Part shown: one piece after another, positions 48,768-58,226 of the stretch
Numbering within the stretch: the first letter of the stretch is position 1
How the letters are laid out: every line of letters begins with the position of its first letter
Source: Temnothorax longispinosus
Lineage: Eukaryota; Arthropoda; Insecta; Hymenoptera; Formicidae
Assembly: GCF_030848805.1 (NCBI RefSeq)
Contig: NC_092369.1
Span: forward strand, 1,592,798 to 1,656,797
DNA: 64,000 nucleotides
Reading direction: 5' to 3'
Program-made: the position numbers and the translations under genes
The notes under the pieces: generated by a model
What the model saw: only the letters and a program-made list of their open reading frames with translations
What the model was told of the DNA's origin: nothing
The model's database searches: none

Positions 48768-51170
48768 TACACTGAAAAAAAAATTTGTTTATATTAAGTA
48801 AACATATTTATTTTAGTATTATTTCCTTGATTTAAAAAAATATTTTGTAACTTTATAAAGAATTTATTTTATACTTGCAAATATTTATTTAAATATTGGA
48901 AATATTTGTTTAACATTTTATTTTTTTGTTTTTAAGTATACAAATTTTTAATTTAAATATTATTTTCTCAAAAACAGCACGTTGTTTTTTAACATGAAAA
49001 ACATTGCCTTTTTTAATATTAATAAAACGTTAAATAAATATTTTATTAAATTTACGAACTAAATTTCTTTATTTAAAAAAATTAGATACTTTGCTTTACT
49101 AAACATGCAATTATATTAAAATAAATAAATAAAAGCCTAATGGAAAGAATAAGTTATTTCAAATAAATTAATAACTTATCAGAATATATTTAATTATTTT
49201 TTTCAAATAAATAAATAAATTACTTGCACGTGAAATAAATATATTTTTAATGCAGACAAATAATTATAAAAATCTGTAATAATAAAAAATATGAAAATAT
49301 ATTTTCTTCAATAAAAGAAATAAAAGTATTATGATTTTAGTAATTAATTTTCCTGAAATAAAATTTTTAATTTAAATAATATTTTCTTAAAAACAGCAAT
49401 TTATTTTCTAACATGAAAAAGATTGCCTTTTTAAATATTAATATCATAAATTAAATAAATATTTGATTAAATTTACGAACTGAATTTCTTTATTTGAAAA
49501 AATACGTACTGTGGTTTACTATAAACATGCAATTATATTAAAATAAATAAATCAAAGCTTAATGGAAAGAATAAGTTATTTCAAATAAATTAATGACATC
49601 TGAATATATTAAATTATTTTTTCAAGTAAGTAAATTAATTACTTGCATATAAAATAAATATATTTTTAATGTAGACAAATAATTATAAAAATCTGTAATA
49701 ATAAAAAATATAAAAATATATTTTCTTCAATGAAAGAAATAAAAATATTATGATTTAGTAAATGTTGGCGGGTGATAAATCAGAGTTTGTTTTATTCAGA
49801 TTACTATATCGATTATGATTACAACGATTACACGTGGTCAAACGTGCGACGTCAAAAAGAGAACTGGGAACCTATTATGGACTTGTTCGGAATGGATTCC
49901 GATCGGAATTGTTCAGTTATTTCCCAGATTTCTATTGTCTTTTCTAGGGAAAACGGAATAATTCCGATCGGAATCCATTCCGAACAAGTCCATAATACGT
50001 GCCCTGAACTAGAATCTATAAGTATCGAAAGTAGAATAGATACACTGATAAAATAGTTATTTGTGTAACAAGTGTCGTAAGATGAAAATTCTCGGGTGCG
50101 GAGTTTACGCACGAGCCGAAAAGGCGAGTGCGGTAACCGCACCCGGGAATTTTCATCTTTACACACGACTTACACTCCCTATTTTATGTGGCAAGTGCTT
50201 GGAAAGTGGTCTATCACGCACGCGTAGCGTGCGTAATGGGGCACTTTCCATGCACGTGTTGCATAAAAATATTTTTCGATGAAATAAATACATTACATTG
50301 AAATATTAAATATTTTGACTTAAATAAATATTTATTTGCGCGGCGAGAGAGTTTGGCTCGCGCCCGCTACGCGGCGCATCGCCAGTATCATTTTCGCGTA
50401 ATTAAAATTCAACATCGATTCCTATAACTAGGGCCGCTCAGCAGAGTTTCTCCAATCCCAGTGTTCTCACTCAGGGTCGCCAGTCAGGGCGTGCTCACCC
50501 ACATATATTATTCAATTTTCAATTATAAATCTGTATAATTCTTTTTTAGGTTAAAATTCTTATTTTTCATGTAGTGCTTTTAAAAATTATTTGTTCAAAT
50601 TGGTTCAAACATTTTCTTTTTTTGAAAAATGGGTTTTTTAATTTGAAAATATATTTTGTTGCTGTAGATTTATAAATTAACTTTCTTATTATATATAGAA
50701 AAAAATAATTTATTTCAAAAATGATATTGTTTTTCAAATTTAATAAACATGGTTTTTATTTGAAAATGAATTTTTTTATTTTGAAAAAAAAATTTTTTTT
50801 TAAATGAGTTTTTATTTAAAAATATATTTTGTTATTGAAGGTTTATAAAATGTATTGCTTATTTAATTCAACTAACAATTTACTTAAAACAAAAAATTAC
50901 TTTTTTAACTTTAGTAATGATTTTTTTTGTTCAAAATAGCAGTTTTTTTGTTTAAAAATATATTTTCTTATTACTACTGTAGAAATCAAACCTTTTAATT
51001 CATTAAAAAAAAGATTTACTTATTTTAAACATTTGCATATTTATTTGAAAAACAAAATTTCTTTTATTTTGTAATGCGTTTTATAATTTAAAATATTAGT
51101 TATTCAATTGAGGTATATACTTTTTGTTTAATAAATAACATTTACTTACTTTAAAAAAAAATAATTTTTC
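48768..51170. mobile_element. AT-rich insertion replacing the RT core
   Basis: This 2.4-kb block interrupts the Penelope-like coding region. Its edges are similar when inverted: CTGAAAAAAAAATTTG...AAGTAAACATATTTATT on the left; AAATAACATTTACTTACTTT...AAATAATTTTTC on the right. Inside, a segment of about 430 bp is present twice in direct orientation (about 48900-49330 and 49330-49760; CATGCAATTATATTAAAATA in both). GC-rich hairpins lie at 49873-50290. It looks like a large non-autonomous element of unknown family. Confidence 0.5.
49873..50290. repeat. Cluster of three GC-richer palindromes
   Basis: (1) 49873-49910 and 49960-49997 are perfect 38-bp mirror arms containing GGAATGGATTCCGATCGGAA. 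(2) 50068-50171 has arms AGATGAAAATTCTCGGGTGCGG / CCGCACCCGGGAATTTTCATCT around a loop with a second small pair. (3) 50199-50250 has TGGAAAGTG / CACTTTCCA around ACGCACGCGTAGCGTGCGT. Open frames here arise from the symmetry. Confidence 0.8.
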
Positions 51171-52231
51171 TACATTAAGAGATCACCTAAAGAGATCAAA
51201 ACATCATTCTCTCCCACTCTTACGTCTCTAATCACCTCTACGAATAACCAACCATCTTTAATAAATGAATTAGGTTTGGGGACAGATTTTTCCAAGATGT
51301 TGTGTAAAAAATTAGCTATATTGTGTATAGTGGACTCCCCAACGTAGAAACAATTATCCGCAGTGCTGAGCCATTTTTGTGAATCTTCGGAAATTCGTAA
51401 CAACGTGGGAGGTTCCCATAGTACAGTTTAATTGTTTAAAAAGTTGTTTACTAATGATGTTTATGTTAAACCAAGACTTAGCCACGTCATTAATTTTAGA
51501 TGTTATTTTTCTTATGAGATCATTTTTGAGTTTTTTATAAGTAGAACGTAGAACTGTCATTAAGTAAGTCTATCATCTTATTGACATATGTATTTCTGCC
51601 CATAATCAATGTAACTTGTCCGCCTTGGTAACAAAAACATCATTATCCCGAAGAAATCTTTGACAAAATTTAAACTCTTGTAATATAAACCGATCAACGT
51701 AATTTGTATGTTTATTCGTTCGCAGAAATTTAAATAACGAGTTAGAAATACGGATACGCGCTCAACAATCTCGTCGAAAATTTGGTAAATGTTAACGTCA
51801 AAATTTTTTATTACGTCCACAACAGAATTTATACGATCTTTCTTATCATTCTTATCAATAGGTAGAGCAAACCTGTCACCAAGACTAAGAAACTTTAATA
51901 CTCTGTCTGGAATTTATTTATTGCTTATATTAATAATCCATTTTTTATGGTCAATCTTAAGCAAAGAATTAATGATTGAATTCTGTGTGGCCATAACCGA
52001 ATTAAATTTATTTATTAACTTTACCTGGGTTTTGCGGTCATATGTTCGAAAAAAGTTAATATTGAACCGGAAAAAGTTATTAACTAAATGTTCAGGTAAG
52101 AGGCCGCGGAGTTGGTTCTCGACTTTTGCAATCTTAGAACGTAAAAAACATAGGTTAACATTGGCATCATTAATTTCAAAATTGAGTAATTTTAGCTGTA
52201 GGTATGCGTTTTTTGTAAAGTGTAAACTCAT
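51170..52231 (-). pseudogene. Penelope-like reverse transcriptase, N-terminal part, frameshifted
   Basis: Four overlapping minus-strand frames (52231-51914, 51820-51578, 51560-51354, 51403-51170) read in order as one Penelope-type protein. They give an N-terminal helical region (LRGLLPEHLVNNFF), FCERINIQ and SLNFVKDFF segments, the region corresponding to the family's P-K-I-H-K motif in damaged form, and finally YNIAN-like sequence (IHNIANFLHNIL) up to NDVLISLGD, which corresponds to the start of RT motif A. At least three frameshifts are needed. Sequence stops where the aspartate-containing catalytic core should begin; motifs B to E, with the catalytic Y-x-D-D, are absent. Confidence 0.7.
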
Positions 52232-52639
52232 GTTTAACCCTGTTGCTGTGTAGTTTGATGTTTAAACGCAGCCGGTGTAAGTGTAGGGGTAAGACATCAG
52301 ATCTTCTACAACGGAGCAGAAATTTCAATTGCTAGTTAGCCGAGATGGTCTTAAGTTTGATTCCAAGATCTAAGATTTCAATAATAACGTGGTCTTAAAT
52401 CCAAATTGTTTGGTGACAGTATTGAATTCGTTACGATGAAACACACCATTTCTCTGGTCCAAGGTGTGTGATAAAAACATATCTCGAAAAGTACTCAACC
52501 GAAAGAAGTTTATTGACAGTGTTTTGAAAAGCTCTCGATGTCAGCTACAAGAATATTAAATAAAAAGAATATTAAATAAAAAAACATTATATATGTATTA
52601 TAAATAATACATATACACGGAAATTAATACTGAGCTGCA

Positions 52640-52850
52640 TGCCAAAAATCTAAGCTCGGACCGAAAATGGCCTTTATTCTTATTCGATTGTATATTATAG
52701 CGATCTTATTTTCTCTTATTATTTATAGTTTATATTTTATATTTATCTATGAATAAAAGAAATAGGACCGTTACGATATACAATCAAATTAGAATCAAAA
52801 GCCATACGACATACAATTCAAGCTTAGATCTTTGACAGCCTTATATTAGT

Positions 52851-52907
<57 letters not shown>

Positions 52908-53030
52908 TTTTTCCAACTTATTTAACTGCGCGCCGATTATTTGTCGGACTTGAAACACAGTTATTGTTGGAATTAAAACCCTTTCTTCCCCGAAATTAAA
53001 TTGACTCGATTTAATTATCTAAAAACTGTA
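52640..53030. repeat. Dispersed repeat modules, partner of 45704-45950
   Basis: Contains CTAAGCTCGGACCGAAAATGG, GCCTTTATTCTTATTCGATTG, a (TA)n run (52856-52899), CAACTTATTTAACTGCGCGCC and ACACAGTTATTGTTGGAAT. These are inverted or direct matches to modules left of the nested MITE. Confidence 0.6.
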
Positions 53031-53054
53031 AAAAATTTATTGCGAAAAATATTA

Positions 53055-53127
53055 CCTCAGCCAGGATTCGAACCTGGAACCTCCCTCATTCCGTGAAGGG
53101 TGTCGTACCAATTTGACTACCGAGACA
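53055..53127 (-). mobile_element. tRNA-like sequence, probably a tRNA-derived SINE head
   Basis: The minus strand shows a good T arm (CCAGG-TTCGAAT-CCTGG), a D-arm-like segment (GTAGTCAAATTGGTACGAC) and a weak acceptor stem (CTCGG / CTGAG). The anticodon arm is irregular: the CCCTT / GAGGG stem would leave an 8-base loop, so no clear anticodon can be read. It is best taken as a tRNA-derived repeat, not a functional tRNA gene. Confidence 0.6.
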
Positions 53128-53239
53128 TGTGGTAATATTTATCGCACGAACCGGTTTTAATTTGCACTTACTAAACTCAATGCTACCCATATCTTCTGCC
53201 AGCATTGTCTCTTTCGACTTTGTAACATTTATTTATCTA

Positions 53240-53390
53240 TAAGGGCCGGTTGTTCCAACCTGTTGGTAAGCTAACTAATAGTTAAATCATATGTCTATCT
53301 TTGTCTAATGTAAAGGATAAACAAAGACATATATGTATATAACTTAACTATTAGTTAGTTTACCAACAGGTTGGAACAACTGGCTTTAAG
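53240..53390. mobile_element. Short MITE hairpin (about 150 bp)
   Basis: The arms AAGGGCCGGTTGTTCCAACC and TGTTGGTAAGCTAACTAATA are mirrored on the right (TATTAGTTAGTTTACCAACA, GGTTGGAACAACTGGCTTT). The loop is AT-rich. It lies against the copia fragment. Confidence 0.8.
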
Positions 53391-53835
53391 ACTTTTTCAG
53401 TTCTTAGAAAAAAACTTCTGTTGTTTGTCATATTTGACGTGCTTCCCGAGTCAACTATCCAAGTATCTTCCTTACATATACACATCTCACTTGCAGAAAG
53501 TGCACGCTTTTTAGCATCTTATTTCGTCTTGTCTTGCTTCTTGTTCTTAAAATAACAATCTTTTTCCATTCGCGTGTTCTTCTTACCGTACACCCCCTTT
53601 CGCTAGAATTAGTTTCTTCCGTACAATATTTTACAATATGTCCATTTTTATTGCATTTAAAACAACGTACTTGCTTCTTATCTTTTGATGTAAGCTTTTT
53701 TGCAGAACTTCACCAAATGACCACGTTTATTACATTTGTTGCACTTCTTTTGAATTACCTTGAAAGTCACAGCATTCTCTTCTTCCTTCGGATGAAATCG
53801 TAACTCTTCTCCGATGAATCTCGTTGTCAGCGTTC
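53391..53835 (-). pseudogene. Copia-type retrotransposon gag-protease fragment
   Basis: On the minus strand, from right to left: two CCHC zinc knuckles (CNKCNKRGHLVKFC and CFKCNKNGHIVKYC), a less complete third (CYFKNKKQ), then WIVDSGSTSNMTNNRSFF. The last is the aspartic-protease active site (DSG) in its copia context. The knuckles bind the element's RNA and the protease processes its polyprotein. Frames change between these blocks and a TAA stop lies before the protease site, so the fragment is dead. No LTR, integrase or RT is seen beside it. Confidence 0.85.
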
Positions 53836-54258
53836 ACTGGTCAACAACAAAAATACTTTGTAAACGAAATCAGTTAATCTTTACTAACTTGGGATCGCTA
53901 AATCCAAATATGTTAGTAAAAATTTTTAATTAGCTCTAGATTCAATAATATAGGAGATTGAAATCTCCAAAAACCACTTTTTTGTCTATATTTGGTCAAC
54001 TGTAACTTTTCAACGAAACATGATAAGTGATTCGAAAACGTCTCAAAAGAAAGCTTATATCTTTTACTATACCAAGAAAAAATTCAAATTTTTGCTAATA
54101 TAATATTTGCATTCCTGGAATAATTTTTAACTTTATTAGCAGAGGTTTGTGTATATACTTGTAGATTCAAATATGAGTAAAATACACAAAGGGATAAAAC
54201 GTAATCGTTAATTTGTATTTAAATAATTGCCATATATAATGTTATGTTTAATTTCCAG
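53836..54258. other. AT-rich intronic stretch before a PDE7 exon
   Basis: No gene seen; ends in the TAATTTCCAG acceptor. Confidence 0.35.
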
Positions 54259-54354
54259 GTCGTTCGCTGCCAGTATTATGTGTCCATCTCTTCCATCGGT
54301 ATGGACTTTTTCAACACTTTAGCTTGGATGTCGTAACAGTGTGGAAGCTATTCA
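54259..54354 (+). CDS. PDE7: PDE7-type phosphodiesterase, catalytic-domain exon
   Basis: The acceptor is TAATTTCCAG and the donor is TTCA|GTAAGC. The 96-bp exon completes the split Gly codon from exon 44541 and ends one base into a codon. It encodes RSLPVLCVHLFHRYGLFQHF and then SLDVVTVWKLF. The pattern H-L-F-x-x-H/Y-G-L-...-F-x-L-D-...-F is that of the first helices of the PDE7 catalytic domain, after which the family continues with a Y-H...N-P-Y-H-N metal-site exon. No such exon is visible in the remaining 9.6 kb, so the next intron extends past the window. Confidence 0.85.
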
Positions 54355-54544
54355 GTAAGCATTATACTTTTAAATTTTTTAAGTTCGGCAATTTTTTAAT
54401 TTTTCCTGTAATTTTTGTGCTAATTAATTTGGAAGAAGCATACGATAAATAAAAAGTGTATAAAAGTATTATGCGTTTATGAAGATACAACACAAAATCG
54501 TAAACGTCATTATCACATATTTTCATATTTTTCAATCAATTTTT

Positions 54545-55803
54545 GCTTTCTCATAGAGGAAGCTTTGTGATGGTGAAAAAAAATTTTTCAAGATTTTAAA
54601 AGAAATAAATTTAGAATGTTCTAAAATGTCGAGAAATCATATTAGTAGAAAATGTCCGGAAGTATGTATGTGTGTGTGCGTGTGTACGGATTTTTTGTAC
54701 ACGCATCTACTTTTACAATTTTTTAGATACCGGGTTGAAGTTTTGCACACAAATAGAGTATCATAGAAAGTATGTTCTCCTCCAATTTTATTAAAATCCG
54801 TCGGTATGGATTTTAAGGGGATTTTCATTTTTCAGAAAAGCGTGTTTTACGCTATAGTTTTCTCAACATTTGAGATATTGATCTATTTCTAATTCTATTA
54901 TATTTTCCAGTTTTTTCTACCCCTATTTCAAATGTAATTCTTTAAAATTTAATTAATCAGTTCTTGAGTTATAGAAATTTCAATAAACTTGGCTGTTTTT
55001 TTTTTTTTTTTTTTTTAACAGAAATTGGTAACTCCTTTATTATTATCAATTTTTATTAATTCTATTATATTCTTCAGTCTTTTCTACCCCTATTTCATAT
55101 ATAATTCGTTAAGATTAGTTCTGGATTTGGTTGATTAGTTACCAATTTCTGTTAAAAAAAAAACAGCCAAGTTTACTGAAATTTCTGTAACTCAAGAACT
55201 AATTAATTAAATTTTAAAGAATTATATATGAAATAGGGATAGAAAAAATTGAAGAATATAATAGAATTAATAAAAAATGCTAATAATAAAGAGATTACCG
55301 ATTTCTGTTTAAAAAAATCTACGTGATTGCTCTAATTTCCGCAAATTTTGAGATATCAAGCCAAATACAACACCAATCTATCTTTAATGATATAAAAAAA
55401 AGTGTGCAAGTAGAAACTTGCGCATTGCTTCCTCATAGTTTTTAAGTGTGCAAGTAGAAACTTACACATTGCTTCCTCATAGTTTTTAAGTGTGCAAGTG
55501 GAAACTTGTACATTGCTTTCTCATAGTTTTTAAGTGTGCAAGTGGAAACTTGTACATTGCTTTCTCATAGTTTTTAAGTGTGTAAGTAGAAACTTGTTTA
55601 AGTGAGCAAGTAGAAATTTGTACAGTACATTGCTTCCTCTATGAGGAAGCCAAATTAATAAATATATACTTATGCATAAAAAAACAAGCTTCCTCATAGA
55701 GAAAGCAATGTACAGGTTTCTACTTGCACACTTAAAAACTATAAGAAAGCAATGTGCAAGTTTCTACTTGCTCACTTAAACAAGTTTCCACTTGCACACT
55801 TTT
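54545..55803 (-). mobile_element. Long dispersed repeat with palindromic array, copy 2
   Basis: Reverse-oriented copy of 27437-28690. It opens with CTTTCTCATAGAGGAAGC, passes the ATGTCGAGAAATCATATTAG segment, a short GT tract and two poly-T/poly-A bounded ATTGGTAACT segments. It ends in an array of GTGTGCAAGTAGAAACTTG units (55395-55620) that turn over around 55625-55700. The array is shorter than in copy 1. Confidence 0.75.
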
Positions 55804-56250
55804 TATTATGTTTTTGCATTTTATTGACAGATTTATTTTGTTAACAAACTTGTTATATATTTTAGTATTCATATAATCGCGAATAGAACGTATGATATTT
55901 ATAGTATATTATATTTCATATATCATATTTCGAAAAGTCAAATAATATTCGAATATAAATCAATCGAATATAAATCTGTTTATGATTATCAAATGTAAAC
56001 ATTAAAATATTCAAAATAAGAATTTTGTTTGTTTTATATACTGAGTGTTTCAAGAAATATGAGACAAACTAGGGAATGGTAGGTCTCATTTAAAATCTCA
56101 ATTTTTGTTAAGGAACCCGTGTCCTCTAACACATCCTTAAGGAATTACGCGACCTTGTCCAATCACCTAAATGGTGTACATCACTCGACACTAGAAAGGA
56201 GATAATTGAAAGGATCATGAAAGCTTTTGATCAAATCAAGAACATTATTG
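55804..56250. other. AT-rich stretch with a solitary MITE-like end
   Basis: ACTGAGTGTTTCAAGAAATA at 56041 resembles a terminal sequence of the CAGGGTG family; no partner found. Otherwise nothing seen. Confidence 0.35.
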
Positions 56251-57352
56251 AGTGTCCGGTAAATATTTATCTTTACGAACCCCCCTTAATGACCTTCTCC
56301 TTTACATATATTGCAAAGAGCACTCTCCTGAATAACTTTTAGAAGGTTTTAGCCATCGCTCATTGTTTATTAAAAAGTTATGAACAAATATAAATGAGAA
56401 ATAGTTTGTGTCAGTACTAAAAAAAAATTCCTGTAAAATTCGTAATTTATTGCATATCCCCGTAGAGTTCGCACGCTATTATCCTTCCAATTCTTCTCCT
56501 CTCACTTTAACCCTTATTTGGACCAACGGCTTAACGTCTCTTTCCGAAAGACGGAGCCCAGTTTGCTATGCACAAAAGCCTTTCTTGCACGGAGAGGCGC
56601 AGCTATCGGAAAAACATTCCATGTTTACATGGCTCTAGTGAACTCGAACCTGGTTCCTCAGATTACGAGTCTGGCGCTCTACCACTAGACCACACTGCCG
56701 CCTCTGTTTGTGTCAGTACTAAAGAAAGTATTTTGCTGATATATGTTATACACACATGTCTATATGACAGTACACATGTAGGCGGGGGTGGGGCGGTAGC
56801 AGACAGGGGTGGGTAGGGGTGGACCTTGGACCATGTTTTGCCTGAAAAGTTGAAAACCCGAACCGTACAATGATAGACCTTTTGTTCTGTAAGTAGAGGT
56901 GAGGTGGGATGGAATGGGGTGAAGCTCGCTTCGCGTGGATGGTTCTCTAGACAGCATTGTACTTTTCACGCAAAGCGAGATTCACCTCATCCCACCCCAC
57001 CCCTCTGCTCATAGGGCGAAACGAGGTATATCATATTATACAATTCGGGTTTTCAACTTTCCACGCGTACCCCCACCAACCCCTGCTTGCGACGAAGAAA
57101 CGGTAGCTTCTCTCCCGCCTATATGAGTACAGTCTATACACATATATCACCAACGTACTTCCCTTAGCAATGACACTATTATATTTCTTAAACTTTTTTG
57201 TTCATAACTTTTTAATAAACAACAAGCGACGGCTAAAACCTTCTGAAGGTTACTCAGGAGGATACTTTTATAATGAAATGTATATGTGAAGGAGAATTAG
57301 ATCATTAAGAAGGGGTTTATAAGGGTATAAAATATTTACCAGATGTTCTAAT
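56251..57352. repeat. Foldback carrying a SINE insertion
   Basis: The outer arms are mirrored: GGTAAATATTT / AAATATTTACC, GAAGGTTTTAGCC / GGCTAAAACCTTC and TAAAAAGTTATGAACAA / TTGTTCATAACTTTTTA. The interior has a second inverted pair with GGGTGGGG-type and TTTTCAACTTTTCACGC-like sequences (about 56780-57120). A SINE with its own target duplication lies in the left arm. Confidence 0.7.
56422..56705 (-). mobile_element. tRNA-derived SINE with 18-bp target duplication
   Basis: The minus strand begins with a tRNA-like head: GTGTGGTCTAGTGGTAGAGC (A box), CAGACTCGTAATCTG (anticodon arm with CGT, Thr-like) and GGTTCGAGTTC (B box). A body containing ACGTTAAGCCGTTGGTCC follows, a phrase I recall from arthropod tRNA-derived SINEs. 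The tail at the left is A/T-rich. The sequence GTTTGTGTCAGTACTAAA occurs exactly at 56404-56421 and 56706-56723, giving a target-site duplication. The 3' half of the T stem no longer pairs, so it is not a working tRNA. Confidence 0.85.
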
Positions 57353-57666
57353 CAGTAAGAAAATTTAGGGCTACAGATATGATAAATTTAATTAAGTGCA
57401 AGGCAGGCACTTTGAGTATCTCCTGTAATAAAATACGTAAATAAAAGTTAAAAAACCAACAAAAAAAATTAAAGAACGTGTAAACTATTATTGTTAGACG
57501 TCAATGCTATCGTGCGAGTTGCCTACATAACAGGTGATCCGAATGAGGACGCGCAGCTCTTCAAGAACGCGTCGGAGGACATAGGTTCCTGAACAAAAAT
57601 TGATTCTTTCGGTGATATGTAGCAACCCCTAAAGTTTATCCTATACCTTTTGAAACATTGTATATA
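57353..57666. other. AT-rich stretch, no gene recognised
   Basis: Nothing supportable seen. Confidence 0.35.
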
Positions 57667-58226
57667 CAGGGTTTGGCAAAAGTATGGCAAATAAATTTTA
57701 CAAAAACTATACATTTTCGAAAAAATGTTTTAAATGTGTAGGGTTTCAAGTAACGCATTACGTAGCAATATTAGTATGACTTTGAAGAGTGTTGCCAAAG
57801 TTACGTAAAGATCACCTTGAAATTTTTTAATGAAAACTTCAATTTTTTATTACATATTCTTATCTCGATAGCTTTTCCAAACACTATAACAAAGTATTTT
57901 TTTATTAAATACTTTTCAAGTTATGGAGCTTGAAAGTTACAGTATCGCTGGCATCAGCATTATACAAGGTATACCGCAAAGAAGTTGCACGGTCGGATTT
58001 ACACCTCTGTGCGTGCGTGCATGTGCGTGTACATATATGTGTATTTGAAAGTGTGGGTGTGGATGTGCGGTGATTGGTTGCAGATCAAATAAAGACTGAG
58101 GACGGTCACTCCTTCTCTTTTTAATGACTAAAAATCCTCTGCTCCGCGTGTGTAACTTTCCCTCCCCTCCCGAAAATGCATAATTTTCGTAAAATTTAAG
58201 GGTTGCCATACTTTTACCAAACCCTG
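57667..58226. mobile_element. CAGGGTTTGG MITE (560 bp), TA-flanked
   Basis: The ends are CAGGGTTTGGCAAAAGTATG and CATACTTTTACCAAACCCTG, with TA on both outer sides. Inside is the core GCTGGCATCAGCATTA (about 57948), followed by GTTGCACGGTCGGATTTACA, which is also in the MITE at 45957. Only the outermost about 25 bp are inverted; the interior is not palindromic. Non-coding. Confidence 0.85.

Larger units (their letters stand above)
47020..52475 (-). mobile_element. Penelope-like retroelement, broken
   Basis: The insertion is flanked by a 15-bp direct repeat AACATATCTCGAAAA (47005-47019 and 52476-52490), where it interrupts a MITE arm. Minus-strand order: an N-terminal and early reverse transcriptase region (52231-51170), an AT-rich foreign block (51165-48770), a GIY-YIG endonuclease region (48761-48227), a 3' region with a TTTCGGCCGAA phrase (47850), and a nested MITE near the 3' end. 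This is the Penelope order of RT then GIY-YIG. The RT catalytic core is missing and frames are broken, so the element is dead. Confidence 0.75.
45957..52570. mobile_element. CAGGGTG-type MITE split by a Penelope-like insertion
   Basis: The left end CAGGGTGAGGAAAAAGTC starts an arm that runs to the GCCGGCATTAGCATTA core (46253). The right arm mirrors it from 46974 (TAATGCCGGCGGTACTTG) to 47019, is interrupted, and resumes at 52476 (TCGAAAAGTACTCAACCGAA) to about 52570. Between the arms are interrupted GT tracts (46322-46490, 46569-46620) and a CA tract (46882-46922). The right terminus CACCCTG is missing, so the right end is truncated. Confidence 0.75.

Noticed and set aside
51789..52253. 154-codon + strand frame
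   Set aside because: It is antisense to the Penelope-like RT fragment, which has recognisable family sequence on the minus strand.
53055..53127. Functional tRNA gene
   Set aside because: T arm is good but the anticodon arm is irregular and the acceptor stem weak.
56640..56705. Functional tRNA-Thr(CGT) gene
   Set aside because: The 3' half of the T stem does not pair, and the sequence continues into a SINE body flanked by a target duplication.
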